64,000 nt of DNA from JAHRAW01 sp028066695 (GTDB taxonomy: Bacteria; Pseudomonadota; Gammaproteobacteria; Arenicellales; Poriferihabitantaceae): NCBI GenBank assembly GCA_963457535.1, contig OY734803.1, positions 1,178,001-1,242,000 on the forward strand, given 5' to 3'. Within the stretch, counting starts at the first letter, position 1. Each line of letters opens with the position of its first letter. The translations under genes and the position numbers were made by a program. The notes under the pieces are model-generated. The model was given only the letters and a program-made list of their open reading frames with translations, ran no database searches and had not been told where the DNA came from. Positions 8,579 to 17,212 of the stretch are shown here, one piece after another.

Positions 8579-10935
8579 GCCTTCGCTTTCTCCCCGGCCG
8601 CGCGGCGCACTTCATCGGCGGTTCGCAAAATTTCCTCGGGCGTCGCCGGCGCGTTCAGTTTCGGGAAGACGCGGCCATTACCAGTTTGGGGGGCGAGCGA
8701 GGCGACCGCGTCGCGAATCGCGCACCACGCCGAAATCGCCAGCATCAGCGGCGGCTCGCCGACCGCCTTGGAGCGAAAAATCGTCTCCTCGGAATTCGGC
8801 GCGTTTTCCAGCAGGCGCACATTAAACACCGGCGGCGCGTCGGCAATCGCCGGGATTTTGTAGGTCGCCGGCCCGTCGGTCAGCAGGCGGCCGCGCGCGT
8901 CCCACTTCAACTCCTCGCAGGTCAGCCAGCCGACGCCCTGAATGTAGCCGCCTTCAATCTGCCCGATGTCCATTGCCGGATTGATGGAGTTGCCGACGTC
9001 GTGCACGATGTCGGCGCGCAGCAGTTTGTATTCGCCGGTCAGCGTGTCTATCAACACTTCGGAGGCGGCCGCGCCGCCGGCGAAGTAGTAATACGGCCGC
9101 CCGGAGACGCGCTCGCGGTCGTAGTAAATCTTTGGCGTTTTGTAAAAGCCGCCGGCGAACAACTGCACGCGCGCGCGGTGCGCCGAGTCGGCGGCCTGCG
9201 CGAAACTCAGCGTCTCGCCGCCGGCGCGGATGCGGTCGCCGGCGAAAACGATTTCCTCCTCGGCGACGCCGTGCTTCGCGCCGAGGTGCGCGCGCAGCCG
9301 CCGCTTGATGGTTCGCGCGGCGTTGCGCGCGGCCATGCCGTTGATGTCGGCGCCGCTTGAGGCCGCGGTCGGCGAAGTATTCGGGATTTTGTCGGTGCGC
9401 GTCGCGGTGACGCCGACGCGCGCCGGGTCGGCGCCGAGTTCGCGCGCGACCACCTGCGCGACTTTGATCATCAGCCCCTGCCCCATCTCGGTGCCGCCGT
9501 GGTTGACCAGAATGCTGCCGTCGGTATACAACTGCACCAGCGCGCCGGCCTGGTTCATGTGGCGGACGGTGAAGGAGATGCCGAACTTGACCGGGGTCAG
9601 CGCCAGTCCGCGCTTCAGCACGCGGCTCGCGCGGTTGAACGCGGCGATTTCCGCGCGCCGCCGCCGGTATTCGCATTCGGTTTCCAATTGCCCGACGATG
9701 CCGGCCAGGTCTATGCCGGCGACTTCCTGGTGGTAGGGCGTGATGTTGCGGCCGGCGCCGCCGTATAAATTTTTCTTGCGAATGTCCAGCGGGTCGGCGC
9801 CGAGCGCGAAGGCGATTTCATCCATCAGCGCCTCCATCGCGATCATCCCCTGCGGGCCGCCGAAGCCGCGGAAGGCGGTGTTGGAAACGGTGTGCGTCTT
9901 GCAGCGCAGGCCGTCTATGGTCGCGTGCGGCAGGTAGTAACTGTTGTCGCCGTGAAACATCGCGCGGTCCACCACCGCATCCGACAGGTCCGGCGAATTT
10001 CCGCACTGCCCGGCGAGCACATGTTTGACCGCGGTGATCGCGCCGTCGTCGCCGAAGCCGGCGTCGTAGCGGTTGACGAAAGGATGGCGCTTGCCGGTCA
10101 TGACCATGTCGTCGCGCCGCGCCAGCCGGCATTCCACCGCGCGCCCGGTGCGCCGCGCGAGCAAGGCGGCGATGCACGCCCACGCGCCGGCGTGGGTCTC
10201 CTTGCCGCCGAAGCCGCCGCCCATGCGGCGCGTCACCACCGTGACCATGTTCATCGGCAGCGCCAGCACCTGCGCGGCGAGTTTTTGCGTCTCGGTCGGG
10301 TTTTGGCTGGAACTGTGTATGGTGACGCCGCCGTCTTCCTCGGGCAGCGCGAGCGAGGCCTGCCCTTCCAGATAAAAATGCTCCTGCCCGCCGACGCGCA
10401 CTTCGCCGGAAATGCGGCGCGGCGATTCGGCCAAGGCCGCGTCGGCGTCGCCGCGGCGTATGCGGTGCGGCGGGCGCACATAAAACTCCTCCTCCATCGC
10501 GCGCTCCACTTCCAGCACTGGCTCCTTTTCGTCGTATTCCACATGCGCCAATGCGGCCGCGCGGCGCGCCGAAACAAAATCGCGCGCCGCAACCGCGAAC
10601 AGCGGCTGCCCGACGTATTCCACTTCGTCCGCGGCGAACAGCGGATCGCCGGGGAAGACCGCGCCGATGTCCAGTTTGCCCGGCACCTCGGCGGCGGTGA
10701 CCACATCCACCACGCCCGGCGTGGCGCGCACGCGCGACAAATCCATGCGCCGCACGCGCCCGTGCGCGATCGCGCTGCCGCCGATGCAGGTGAATAACTG
10801 GCCGTCGGCGCGCGCGTGGTCGCAGATGTAGCGCGCCTCGCCGGTCACATGCTTGCGCGCGCTGTCGTGCGCGAGCGGCGCGCCGGGCGCGGCCAGCAAC
10901 GACGCGGGTTTCAGGTCGGGGATGAATTCATTCAT
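8575..10935 (-). CDS. xdhB: Xanthine dehydrogenase, molybdopterin-binding subunit
   Basis: Large catalytic subunit oxidising hypoxanthine and xanthine to urate. It has 786 residues, the expected size. Visible are the a/b hammerhead region, QNPTETQKLAA, GGGFGGKETHAG, TAFRGFGGPQGM, GGTEMGQGLMIKVAQVVA, SPTAASSGADING and the catalytic glutamate in KAVGEPPLMLA. No signal peptide is present, so the enzyme is cytoplasmic. It is the middle gene of xdhABC, 42 bases after xdhA. Confidence 0.97.
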   Translation of the reverse strand: MNEFIPDLKPASLLAAPGAPLAHDSARKHVTGEARYICDHARADGQLFTCIGGSAIAHGRVRRMDLSRVRATPGVVDVVTAAEVPGKLDIGAVFPGDPLFAADEVEYVGQPLFAVAARDFVSARRAAALAHVEYDEKEPVLEVERAMEEEFYVRPPHRIRRGDADAALAESPRRISGEVRVGGQEHFYLEGQASLALPEEDGGVTIHSSSQNPTETQKLAAQVLALPMNMVTVVTRRMGGGFGGKETHAGAWACIAALLARRTGRAVECRLARRDDMVMTGKRHPFVNRYDAGFGDDGAITAVKHVLAGQCGNSPDLSDAVVDRAMFHGDNSYYLPHATIDGLRCKTHTVSNTAFRGFGGPQGMIAMEALMDEIAFALGADPLDIRKKNLYGGAGRNITPYHQEVAGIDLAGIVGQLETECEYRRRRAEIAAFNRASRVLKRGLALTPVKFGISFTVRHMNQAGALVQLYTDGSILVNHGGTEMGQGLMIKVAQVVARELGADPARVGVTATRTDKIPNTSPTAASSGADINGMAARNAARTIKRRLRAHLGAKHGVAEEEIVFAGDRIRAGGETLSFAQAADSAHRARVQLFAGGFYKTPKIYYDRERVSGRPYYYFAGGAAASEVLIDTLTGEYKLLRADIVHDVGNSINPAMDIGQIEGGYIQGVGWLTCEELKWDARGRLLTDGPATYKIPAIADAPPVFNVRLLENAPNSEETIFRSKAVGEPPLMLAISAWCAIRDAVASLAPQTGNGRVFPKLNAPATPEEILRTADEVRRAAGEKAKA

Positions 10936-10977
10936 GGTTTTTCGCGGGGATTTTTTCCGCGGGCATTTTTGCGGGGT

Positions 10978-12546
10978 TCATGCGGCCAGTATGCGCTCGG
11001 CATGCACATAAGCGTCCACGCGCGCCGCGGTTTCCGGTTCAAACAATTCAATTTGCAGCCGCCGCAGCAAATTCTGCGCCACGCGCGTTCGGTATTCGGC
11101 GCTGGCGCGCGCGTCGGAAATCGGCGTGAAATCTTCGGCGAGCGCGCGCGCCGCGTTTTCCAGCATGCGTTCGTCAAACGCGCGGCCGCGCAACGCGCGC
11201 TCGCATTTCATGGCGCGCTTCGGCACCGCGGCCATGCCGCCGAAAGCGGCGCGCGTCTTGGAAATTTTCGCGCCGTCGGTTTCCACATAAAAAACCGCGC
11301 ACACCGCCGAGATGTCGTCGTCAATGCGCTTGCTGACTTTGTAGGCGAAAAGGCGCGCGCGCTGTGACGCGCGCGGCAGCAAAACAGAGCGGATGAATTC
11401 GCCTTTTTGCAGCGCGGTTTTTTTGTAGTCCAGAAAAAACTTTTCCACTTCCAGGCGGCGCAACTTGGCGCCGCGCTGCAGCACCACTTCGGCGCCGAGC
11501 GCGATCAGCGCCGGCGGCAAATCGGCGATCGGCGAAGCGTTGGCGATGTTGCCGCCGAGCGTCGCCTGGTTGCGCACCTGCGCCGAGCCGAAGCGGCGCA
11601 ACAATTCGGCGAGGTCCGGGTATTCGCCGGCGAGCAATTCGCCGCATTCGCCGAGCGGCGACGCGGCGCCGATTTCCCAATGGGTTCCGGTTTTATCGCG
11701 GGCTTTCTTCATAGGCATTGTCGCGGACATTGTCGCGGCGCTTTTTTCGCCGTCATTTTTTTCGGAGACGGCGTCTTTGCGATTGCAAACGCGCACCCGG
11801 CGCAACTCAGCGACGCGCCGCAGACAGATGATTTCTTCCAGCGTTTTTAATTGCTGCGTGGTTTCCAGCGCCAAATCGGTGCCGCCGGCGAGCAGCCGCG
11901 CCGACGGATTTTTCTCCAATAATTCGGCGACTTCGCGCGCCGATTGCGGCAGATGAAAATGCGGCGCGCGCGGCTTTTCCGCGGCGATTTTTCGCAGGCG
12001 GCGCGCGCATTCGGCTTCGCCGCGGTTGAATTGGTCGTCGCGCATTTCAAACAGCGCCTGGCGCGCCGCGTCAATGATCGGCCGGTAGCCGGTGCAGCGG
12101 CACAAATTTCCGCCGAGCGCCTCCTCAATTTCCCGCCGCGGCACGACGCCGCGCGCGCGCCGCGCCTGCCGGTTTTTATACAGCGCAAACATGGACATTA
12201 CAAATCCCGGCGTGCAAAACCCGCACTGCGAGCCGTGCTGCTCAACCATCGCGCGCTGCACCGGATGCAGCGCGCCGTCGTCTTCCAAATCCTCCACGGT
12301 AATCAGTTGCCGCCCATGCAGCGCGCCGACAAACGCGATGCAGCTGTTGACCGCGCGGTATTGCAGCGCGCTGCTTTTTTCGCCGGGCGAAGCGACCACC
12401 ACCGTGCACGCGCCGCAATCCCCCGACGCGCAGCCCTCCTTGCTGCCGCACTTGCGCCGCCGCTCGCGCAGATAGTCGAGCACGGTCTCGTCGGCGCGCG
12501 AGTCGCCTAGGGAAATTTCCTCTTGGTTTAATAGGAAGCGGATCAT
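10978..12546 (-). CDS. xdhA: Xanthine dehydrogenase, FeS/FAD subunit
   Basis: Electron-transfer subunit of 522 residues. An N-terminal plant-type 2Fe-2S domain has Cys39, 44, 47 and 69; a second 2Fe-2S domain has Cys108, 111, 149 and 151 (SQCGFCTPG, NLCRCTGYRP). An FAD domain starts near residue 195 with LLAGGTDLALE and GGNIANASPIADLPP, and a C-terminal FAD-associated domain follows. A hydrophilic Lys/Met/Ala-rich stretch of about 39 residues (250-288) interrupts the FAD domain, with no loss of frame. It is the first gene of xdhABC, with a candidate operator overlapping its -10. Confidence 0.96.
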   Translation of the reverse strand: MIRFLLNQEEISLGDSRADETVLDYLRERRRKCGSKEGCASGDCGACTVVVASPGEKSSALQYRAVNSCIAFVGALHGRQLITVEDLEDDGALHPVQRAMVEQHGSQCGFCTPGFVMSMFALYKNRQARRARGVVPRREIEEALGGNLCRCTGYRPIIDAARQALFEMRDDQFNRGEAECARRLRKIAAEKPRAPHFHLPQSAREVAELLEKNPSARLLAGGTDLALETTQQLKTLEEIICLRRVAELRRVRVCNRKDAVSEKNDGEKSAATMSATMPMKKARDKTGTHWEIGAASPLGECGELLAGEYPDLAELLRRFGSAQVRNQATLGGNIANASPIADLPPALIALGAEVVLQRGAKLRRLEVEKFFLDYKKTALQKGEFIRSVLLPRASQRARLFAYKVSKRIDDDISAVCAVFYVETDGAKISKTRAAFGGMAAVPKRAMKCERALRGRAFDERMLENAARALAEDFTPISDARASAEYRTRVAQNLLRRLQIELFEPETAARVDAYVHAERILAA

Positions 12547-12564
12547 TGGTGGTTAAAAAGTGGG

Positions 12565-12582
12565 ATGCTTTTGCAAAGCATA
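12565..12582 (-). promoter_or_regulatory. Candidate xdhA -10 with overlapping palindromic operator
   Basis: On the minus strand a TATGCT -10 lies at 12582-12577, so transcription would begin near 12570. A 17-base perfect inverted repeat with 7-bp arms (ATGCTTT / AAAGCAT, 12565-12571 and 12575-12581) covers the start site and part of the -10, as a repressor operator would. It is not a PurR box. No regulator gene is seen nearby. Confidence 0.45.
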
Positions 12583-12591
12583 GCAAACACC

Positions 12592-12616
12592 GCCGCGCCG
12601 CATGATGCGGCGCGGC
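12592..12616 (-). terminator. Strong hairpin between the R-M operon and xdhA
   Basis: Arms of 12 bp (12592-12603 and 12605-12616) around a single centre base, directly after the restriction-gene stop codon. There is no U-run on the minus strand, but a T-rich tail lies on the plus side, so it is either a weak terminator or an mRNA-end stabiliser. Confidence 0.5.
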
Positions 12617-13108
12617 TTATTTTGATTTTTCAAAGAAACCGGGAAACTCCGACAGATCCCGAAGTTGTTCCGCCTTTCGCGTCAGTTTGAATGCGGAGTT
12701 TGTGCCTTTCGCCATTCGGACCAGCGGCATGTCCATCAAATCCCGGCGCGGGTAAATATTGAAGAGGGCGCGGTCGGGGGATATGCCGACCACCAGCAGC
12801 CGGTCATATTTGGTGTCGTAGCGCACACCGTTAAACTGGAAACTGCCGCCGATGTCCTCGGTTGCAACTTTGACTTCCAGAGTGACGCCCGCAATCCGCA
12901 CATCCCACTGCCCGCGCTTGCTCTTGTGTTTTTCCGCATCAAAGCCATGCCATTTCGCCAGCCACACGGCAAACTCTTCGGCGATATCGCCCTTGTGTGA
13001 AGTGGACAATGTCTTGATGAGCCGAAACCGGCCGCTGCCCCACTTGTCGCTTTTGGCAAGGACATGTTTGTCAATCAACGAAATCAGATGCTCTTCCGGC
13101 TCGGTCAT
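12617..13108 (-). CDS. Putative type II restriction endonuclease (PD-(D/E)XK)
   Basis: A 163-residue cytoplasmic protein. A helix containing KGDIAEEFAVWLAKWHG is followed by WDVRIAGVTLEVKVATED, giving D69, E78 and K80 in the order and spacing of a PD-(D/E)XK active site. Its start overlaps the DNA methyltransferase stop by 4 bp, the usual linkage of a type II restriction-modification pair with the methylase first. I do not recognise the specificity. An alternative is a nuclease of unknown target, but the tight coupling to a methylase favours restriction. Confidence 0.75.
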   Translation of the reverse strand: MTEPEEHLISLIDKHVLAKSDKWGSGRFRLIKTLSTSHKGDIAEEFAVWLAKWHGFDAEKHKSKRGQWDVRIAGVTLEVKVATEDIGGSFQFNGVRYDTKYDRLLVVGISPDRALFNIYPRRDLMDMPLVRMAKGTNSAFKLTRKAEQLRDLSEFPGFFEKSK

Positions 13109-14061
13109 TTGTCCCGGAACCCCGCGGCGATAATGGCCGAGCGAATGTGATGCATGCGAATGTGGCGGCAGTGATTGGTGGCGCGCGACGAGTGGGTGAG
13201 CCAGTCGGCGTTTTGCAGCACACGCGCAATATCGCGCTTGCTTTTTTTGATGATGATGCCGTAGCCGGAGCCGTATTTAACTTCGGCGAAATCCCGCACC
13301 ACCCGCGGCGGCCTGTTTTCGTAAAAAGTGCCTTGCAGAAAGTAGTCGTAGTCTCCCATCCGGTGCGTCCCGCAACGGCGGGAAGGGTTGGTGCAAACGG
13401 TCAATATCTGCACATATTGGTCGCAAGTGGGGAGCGGCGGCGCGTCCGGCAAATTGCGCGCGCCCCAGACCTGGAATACCGTGTTGATGCCCCGGTCATT
13501 GCCGGAACCGGAGTAAAAAGAATCGGGCGGAAGTTCCTCGCTGTGCAGCAGGCGCAAGCCGATAACCCGGGTCATCGCTCCGCCTTTGCCATTGCTGCTG
13601 AATGTCATGGGGAGAATGAAACCGACGATGTCCGCAAACAACGCTGCGCGATTAATGAACGCCAATGCGGTCGCCCCGCGCACGCCAAACGGCGGGTTGC
13701 CTATGACCGCATATTTCCCTTTTTCCGGCGTCCAAGTGAGGAAATCCGCCTTGCGGATATTTTCCGCCCGCGGGTCTATGTCCAGCGAGAGACGGCGGCG
13801 AGGCGGCAACAGGTCGGTAAAGCACCCCTCGCCGGCCGACGGCTCCAGGTAAATGTGATCCCTCAGGTCGTAGCCGTTCGCTTTGGCCGCTTTGCGAAAC
13901 ACCCCGAGGCAGTGCCGGGCGACTTCGCGCTTTGTGTAGAACTGGTCTTGCGGATTTTTTGCATTGACCGCATACCACGGCAATAATGACGGGGGCAGAT
14001 CGGCCCCGCGAAAAACTCGCGCGCTTGACGCCGGCTGAATGAGGTTGGTTTGACGGTTCAT
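13105..14061 (-). CDS. DNA N6-adenine methyltransferase (R-M partner)
   Basis: A 318-residue SAM-dependent DNA methylase. The SAM site is YLEPSAGEGCF (residues 71-81), with acidic motif LDIDPR near 93-98 and catalytic motif IV NPPF at 122-125, which indicates amino methylation, most likely adenine N6. The N-terminal DQFYTKREVA segment is common in type II N6A methylases. The ATG at 14061 has a GAGA-type site upstream; a TTG at 14124 in the same frame is an alternative start adding 21 residues. It is followed by the nuclease with a 4-bp overlap. The locus sits between xdhA and the 8-oxoguanine deaminase. Confidence 0.85.
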   Translation of the reverse strand: MNRQTNLIQPASSARVFRGADLPPSLLPWYAVNAKNPQDQFYTKREVARHCLGVFRKAAKANGYDLRDHIYLEPSAGEGCFTDLLPPRRRLSLDIDPRAENIRKADFLTWTPEKGKYAVIGNPPFGVRGATALAFINRAALFADIVGFILPMTFSSNGKGGAMTRVIGLRLLHSEELPPDSFYSGSGNDRGINTVFQVWGARNLPDAPPLPTCDQYVQILTVCTNPSRRCGTHRMGDYDYFLQGTFYENRPPRVVRDFAEVKYGSGYGIIIKKSKRDIARVLQNADWLTHSSRATNHCRHIRMHHIRSAIIAAGFRDK

Positions 14062-14148
14062 CGCGTCTCGATTGCCGCCGCCGCTGTTGCACACCGGCGC
14101 GGGTGAGAAGTTCAGTTCGATCAAATCAGGATGGCCTGTATGAAAGGC

Positions 14149-14177
14149 ATTATTGCAAGCCGGCGTCGCGTTGTCAA
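14149..14177 (-). promoter_or_regulatory. Promoter of the restriction-modification operon
   Basis: On the minus strand TTGACA (14177-14172), a 17-base spacer and AATAAT (14154-14149, five of six). The predicted start near 14142 leaves about 80 bases before the methylase ATG. The surrounding bases (CGC before the -35, GCC after the -10) match those of the amtB promoter. Confidence 0.7.
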
Positions 14178-14211
14178 GCGCGGGAGATGTTGGATTCTCG
14201 GCTGCCGGCCG

Positions 14212-15579
14212 CTACGCCGCCCGCAGCCGCGCCGCCGCCGCGCCGTGGCGGGCGCGCAGTTGGGGCAGGTCCAGGCCGGGAATTTCGCCGCGCTCCACTT
14301 TCCATTCGCCGGCGACCATCACATAGTCGGCGCGGTCGGCGCCGCACAGCACCAGCGCGGCGAGCGGGTCGGCGGCGCCGGAGAATCTTTCGGCGTCCAA
14401 ATTGAACAGCGCGAAATCGGCCTGGCAGTCGCGCGCCAGGCGGCCGATGTCGTCGCGGCCGAGGCAGGCGGCCGAGCCGGCGGTGGCCCAGCGCAACGCA
14501 TCCAAATGGCTGACTTCGCCGGCGCCGTAGCGCAGGCGCTGCAGCAAAAACGCCTGGCGCACTTCGGCCATCATGTTTGAGCAGTCGTTGGAGGCCGAGC
14601 CGTCCACGCCGAGGCCGAGCGGGCAGCCGGCGCGCTCCAAATCCAGCGCCGGGCACTGGCCGCTGCCGAGCAGCATGTTGGAACTCGGGCAGTGGCAGAT
14701 GCCGGCGCCGGCCGCGCCGAGGCGCGCGATTTCGCCGGCGTCAAAATGCACGCCGTGCGCCAGCCAGACATCGCCGCCGCTTTTCCCATTGTTCCCGTCC
14801 AGCCAGCCGGCCTGCTCCAAATACTCCAGCGGACGCACGCCGAATTTTTCCCGGCAAAAACGCGTCTCGTCCTCGGTCTCGGCGAGGTGGGTATGCAGGC
14901 GCGCTTTTTTTTCGCGCGCCAATTCGGCGGTGTCGCGCATCAACTGCATGCTGACGCTGAACGGCGAGCAGGGCGCGAGCGCGACCTGCAGCATCGCGCC
15001 GCGCGACGCGTCGTGGTGGGCGTCTATCACGCGCGCGCAATCGGCGAGAATCGCGTCTTCGTCCTGCACGGTGCTTTGCGGCGGCAGCCCGCCCTGCTCG
15101 CGGCCGAGACTCATGGAACCGCGCGTCAAAGTGGCGCGAATGCCGGCGTCTTTGATTGCGCCGGCCTGCACATCCAGCGCGCGCTGCGAGGCGGCGGTGT
15201 AAAGGTAATGGTGGTCGGCGCTGGTGGTGCAGCCGGACAGCAGCAATTCGGCCGCGGCCAGGCGCGTCGCCAGGTCTATCATCTCGTCGTCCAAGTTCGC
15301 CCACACCGGGTACAGGCTGCGCAGCCAGGCGAACAGCGGCTTGTCCAGCGCGGCCGGCAGCGCGCGCGTCAGGGTTTGGTAGAAGTGGTGGTGGGTGTTG
15401 ATCAGCCCCGGCAGCAGCACATGCGCGGAGGCGTCAAAAACGCGCTCGGCCGGTTCGCGCGGCGAAGCGCCGGGCGCGACCAATTCGGCGATGCGCGCGC
15501 CGTCAACCACCACGCCGCCGCCGGCCTCCCGGCGCGCGGCGCCGAAAACGGCGAGCGGGGATTTGATCCAGGTGCGCAT
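14212..15579 (-). CDS. 8-oxoguanine deaminase-like amidohydrolase
   Basis: Metal-dependent deaminase of 455 residues in the TRZ/ATZ branch of the amidohydrolase superfamily. Motifs are GLINTHHHFYQTLTRALP, TSADHHYLY, THLAETEDETRF, LAHGVHF and the catalytic GVDGSASNDCSNMM. Together these match characterised 8-oxoguanine deaminases (for example the Pseudomonas family) better than guanine or cytosine deaminases. The product would be urate, which feeds directly into the uricase branch encoded nearby. The ATG at 15579 is divergent from the nucleoside transporter operon. Substrate assignment is by family and context; a related aminopyrimidine or triazine substrate is possible. Confidence 0.85.
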   Translation of the reverse strand: MRTWIKSPLAVFGAARREAGGGVVVDGARIAELVAPGASPREPAERVFDASAHVLLPGLINTHHHFYQTLTRALPAALDKPLFAWLRSLYPVWANLDDEMIDLATRLAAAELLLSGCTTSADHHYLYTAASQRALDVQAGAIKDAGIRATLTRGSMSLGREQGGLPPQSTVQDEDAILADCARVIDAHHDASRGAMLQVALAPCSPFSVSMQLMRDTAELAREKKARLHTHLAETEDETRFCREKFGVRPLEYLEQAGWLDGNNGKSGGDVWLAHGVHFDAGEIARLGAAGAGICHCPSSNMLLGSGQCPALDLERAGCPLGLGVDGSASNDCSNMMAEVRQAFLLQRLRYGAGEVSHLDALRWATAGSAACLGRDDIGRLARDCQADFALFNLDAERFSGAADPLAALVLCGADRADYVMVAGEWKVERGEIPGLDLPQLRARHGAAAARLRAA

Positions 15580-15678
15580 TGGGCGGCGATAAAGAAGCGA
15601 TGGCGGGCGCGGGCAATCCGCCCGCGAAGTGCTATCATAGCATTTGCGCGGCGCGGAACGCCGCGGTTTCCGCCAACG

Positions 15679-17211
15679 ATGCCGACAAAAAATTCCTCTC
15701 CTCCGCCGCTGCTCGAGTTGCGCGGCATGACCAAGACCTTTCCCGGCGTGGTCGCCAACCGCGAAGTCGGCCTCTCGCTGCGCGCCGGCGAAATTCACGC
15801 GCTGCTCGGCGAAAACGGCGCCGGAAAATCCACGCTGGTGAAAATGATTTACGGCGTGCTCAAGGCGGATTCCGGCGAAATGCGCTGGATGGGCGCGCCG
15901 GCCGACATTCGCGACCCGGCGCGCGCGCGCGCGCTCGGCATCGCCATGGTGTTCCAGCATTTTTCGCTGTTTGATTCGCTGTCGGTGCTGGAGAACATCG
16001 CGCTCGGCATGCCGGCCGACACCGACCGCGACCGCCTGAAAACCCGCATTCACGAACTCTCCGACCGTTACGGCCTGCCGCTGGACGCCGACCGTCATGT
16101 TTATACGCTGTCGGTCGGCGAGCGCCAGCGCGTGGAAATCATTCGCTGCCTGCTGCAGGAGCCGAAACTGCTGGTGATGGACGAGCCGACTTCGGTGCTG
16201 ACGCCGCAGGAAGTCGCGGGACTTTTTGAGACGCTGAAACAACTCGCCGAAGAGGGGCTGGCGGTGCTCTACATCAGCCACAAATTGGACGAGATCAAGG
16301 CGCTTTGCAAACGCGCCACCATTTTGCGCGGCGGAAGCGTGGTCGGCTCGGTTTCCGTCGCCCGGGAAAGCGCGGCCTCGCTCGCCGCGAAAATGATCGG
16401 CGAAGAATTAAAAGAGGCGCGGCTGCGCGGCGACGGCAAAAAACGCGGGCCGGTGCGGCTGGAAGTCGCGCGCCTGGACATGCCGGCCGCCGACGAATTT
16501 AGCATCGCGTTGCGCGACATTCGCCTGAGCGTGCGCGGCGGCGAAATTCTCGGCATCGCCGGCGTCGCCGGCAACGGCCAGGACGAATTGCTCGCCGCGC
16601 TTTGCGGCGAGGCGCGCGCGGCGCGCAACAACCGCATCCGCATAGACGGGCATCCGTGCGCGCGCGCCGGGCCGAACCGGCGGCGCGCGCTCGGCCTCGC
16701 CTCCATCCCCGGCGAGCGGCTCGGGCACGGCGCGGTGCCGGAAATGAGTTTGCTGGAAAACGGCCTGCTGACCTCCTACCGCCGCCTCGGTTTCGTCAAA
16801 CGCGGCTTCATCCGCCGGCGCGAATGCCGCGCGTTCGTCGCGCGCATTCTCAAGCGCTTTCGCGTCAAGGCGGCCGGCGACGGCGCGGTCGCGGCGAGTT
16901 TGTCCGGCGGCAATTTGCAAAAGTTCATCGTCGGCCGCGAGATTTGCCAGTCGCCGGCATTGCTGGTGGTGTCGCAGCCAACCTGGGGCGTGGACGCCGG
17001 CGCGGCGCAGACCATTCGCCTCGCGCTTCGCAAAATGGCCGACAAAGGCGCGGCCATCGTGGTCATCTCGCAGGACCTGGACGAGTTGATGTCGCTCAGC
17101 GACAACATCGCCGCGATTTGCGCCGGCGCGCTGTCGCAGCCGGTGCCGACCGACTCGGTCACGGTGGAACGCATCGGTCTTTTAATGGCCGGCGCGCGCG
17201 ACGCGAACTGA
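15679..17211 (+). CDS. Nucleoside/purine ABC transporter, duplicated ATP-binding protein
   Basis: A 510-residue ATPase with two fused ABC domains, as in BMP/NupA and ribose-type systems. Domain 1 has Walker A GENGAGKST, signature LSVGERQRVEI and Walker B LLVMDEPTSVL. Domain 2 has a degenerate P-loop GVAGNGQDELL, signature LSGGNLQKFIVGREI and a degenerate Walker B (VVSQPTWGVD), so only one canonical site is expected, which is normal for this family. The ATG at 15679 precedes MPTKNSS. It is followed by two permease genes and a BMP-type binding protein. A TATCAT -10 at 15633-15638 may start the operon. Confidence 0.93.
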   Translation: MPTKNSSPPPLLELRGMTKTFPGVVANREVGLSLRAGEIHALLGENGAGKSTLVKMIYGVLKADSGEMRWMGAPADIRDPARARALGIAMVFQHFSLFDSLSVLENIALGMPADTDRDRLKTRIHELSDRYGLPLDADRHVYTLSVGERQRVEIIRCLLQEPKLLVMDEPTSVLTPQEVAGLFETLKQLAEEGLAVLYISHKLDEIKALCKRATILRGGSVVGSVSVARESAASLAAKMIGEELKEARLRGDGKKRGPVRLEVARLDMPAADEFSIALRDIRLSVRGGEILGIAGVAGNGQDELLAALCGEARAARNNRIRIDGHPCARAGPNRRRALGLASIPGERLGHGAVPEMSLLENGLLTSYRRLGFVKRGFIRRRECRAFVARILKRFRVKAAGDGAVAASLSGGNLQKFIVGREICQSPALLVVSQPTWGVDAGAAQTIRLALRKMADKGAAIVVISQDLDELMSLSDNIAAICAGALSQPVPTDSVTVERIGLLMAGARDAN

Positions 17212-17212
17212 C

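Noticed and set aside
11683..11799. Frameshift or assembly error in xdhA
   Set aside because: The frame is continuous and all conserved motifs on both sides are intact, so an in-frame insert is the simpler reading.
14062..14124. TTG start for the DNA methylase
   Set aside because: Possible but less likely than the ATG at 14061; kept as an alternative because it lies closer to the mapped promoter elements.
16970..17010. Inactivated nucleoside transporter ATPase because domain 2 has degenerate Walker motifs
   Set aside because: A degenerate second ABC domain is normal in duplicated ATPases of the nucleoside/ribose family.
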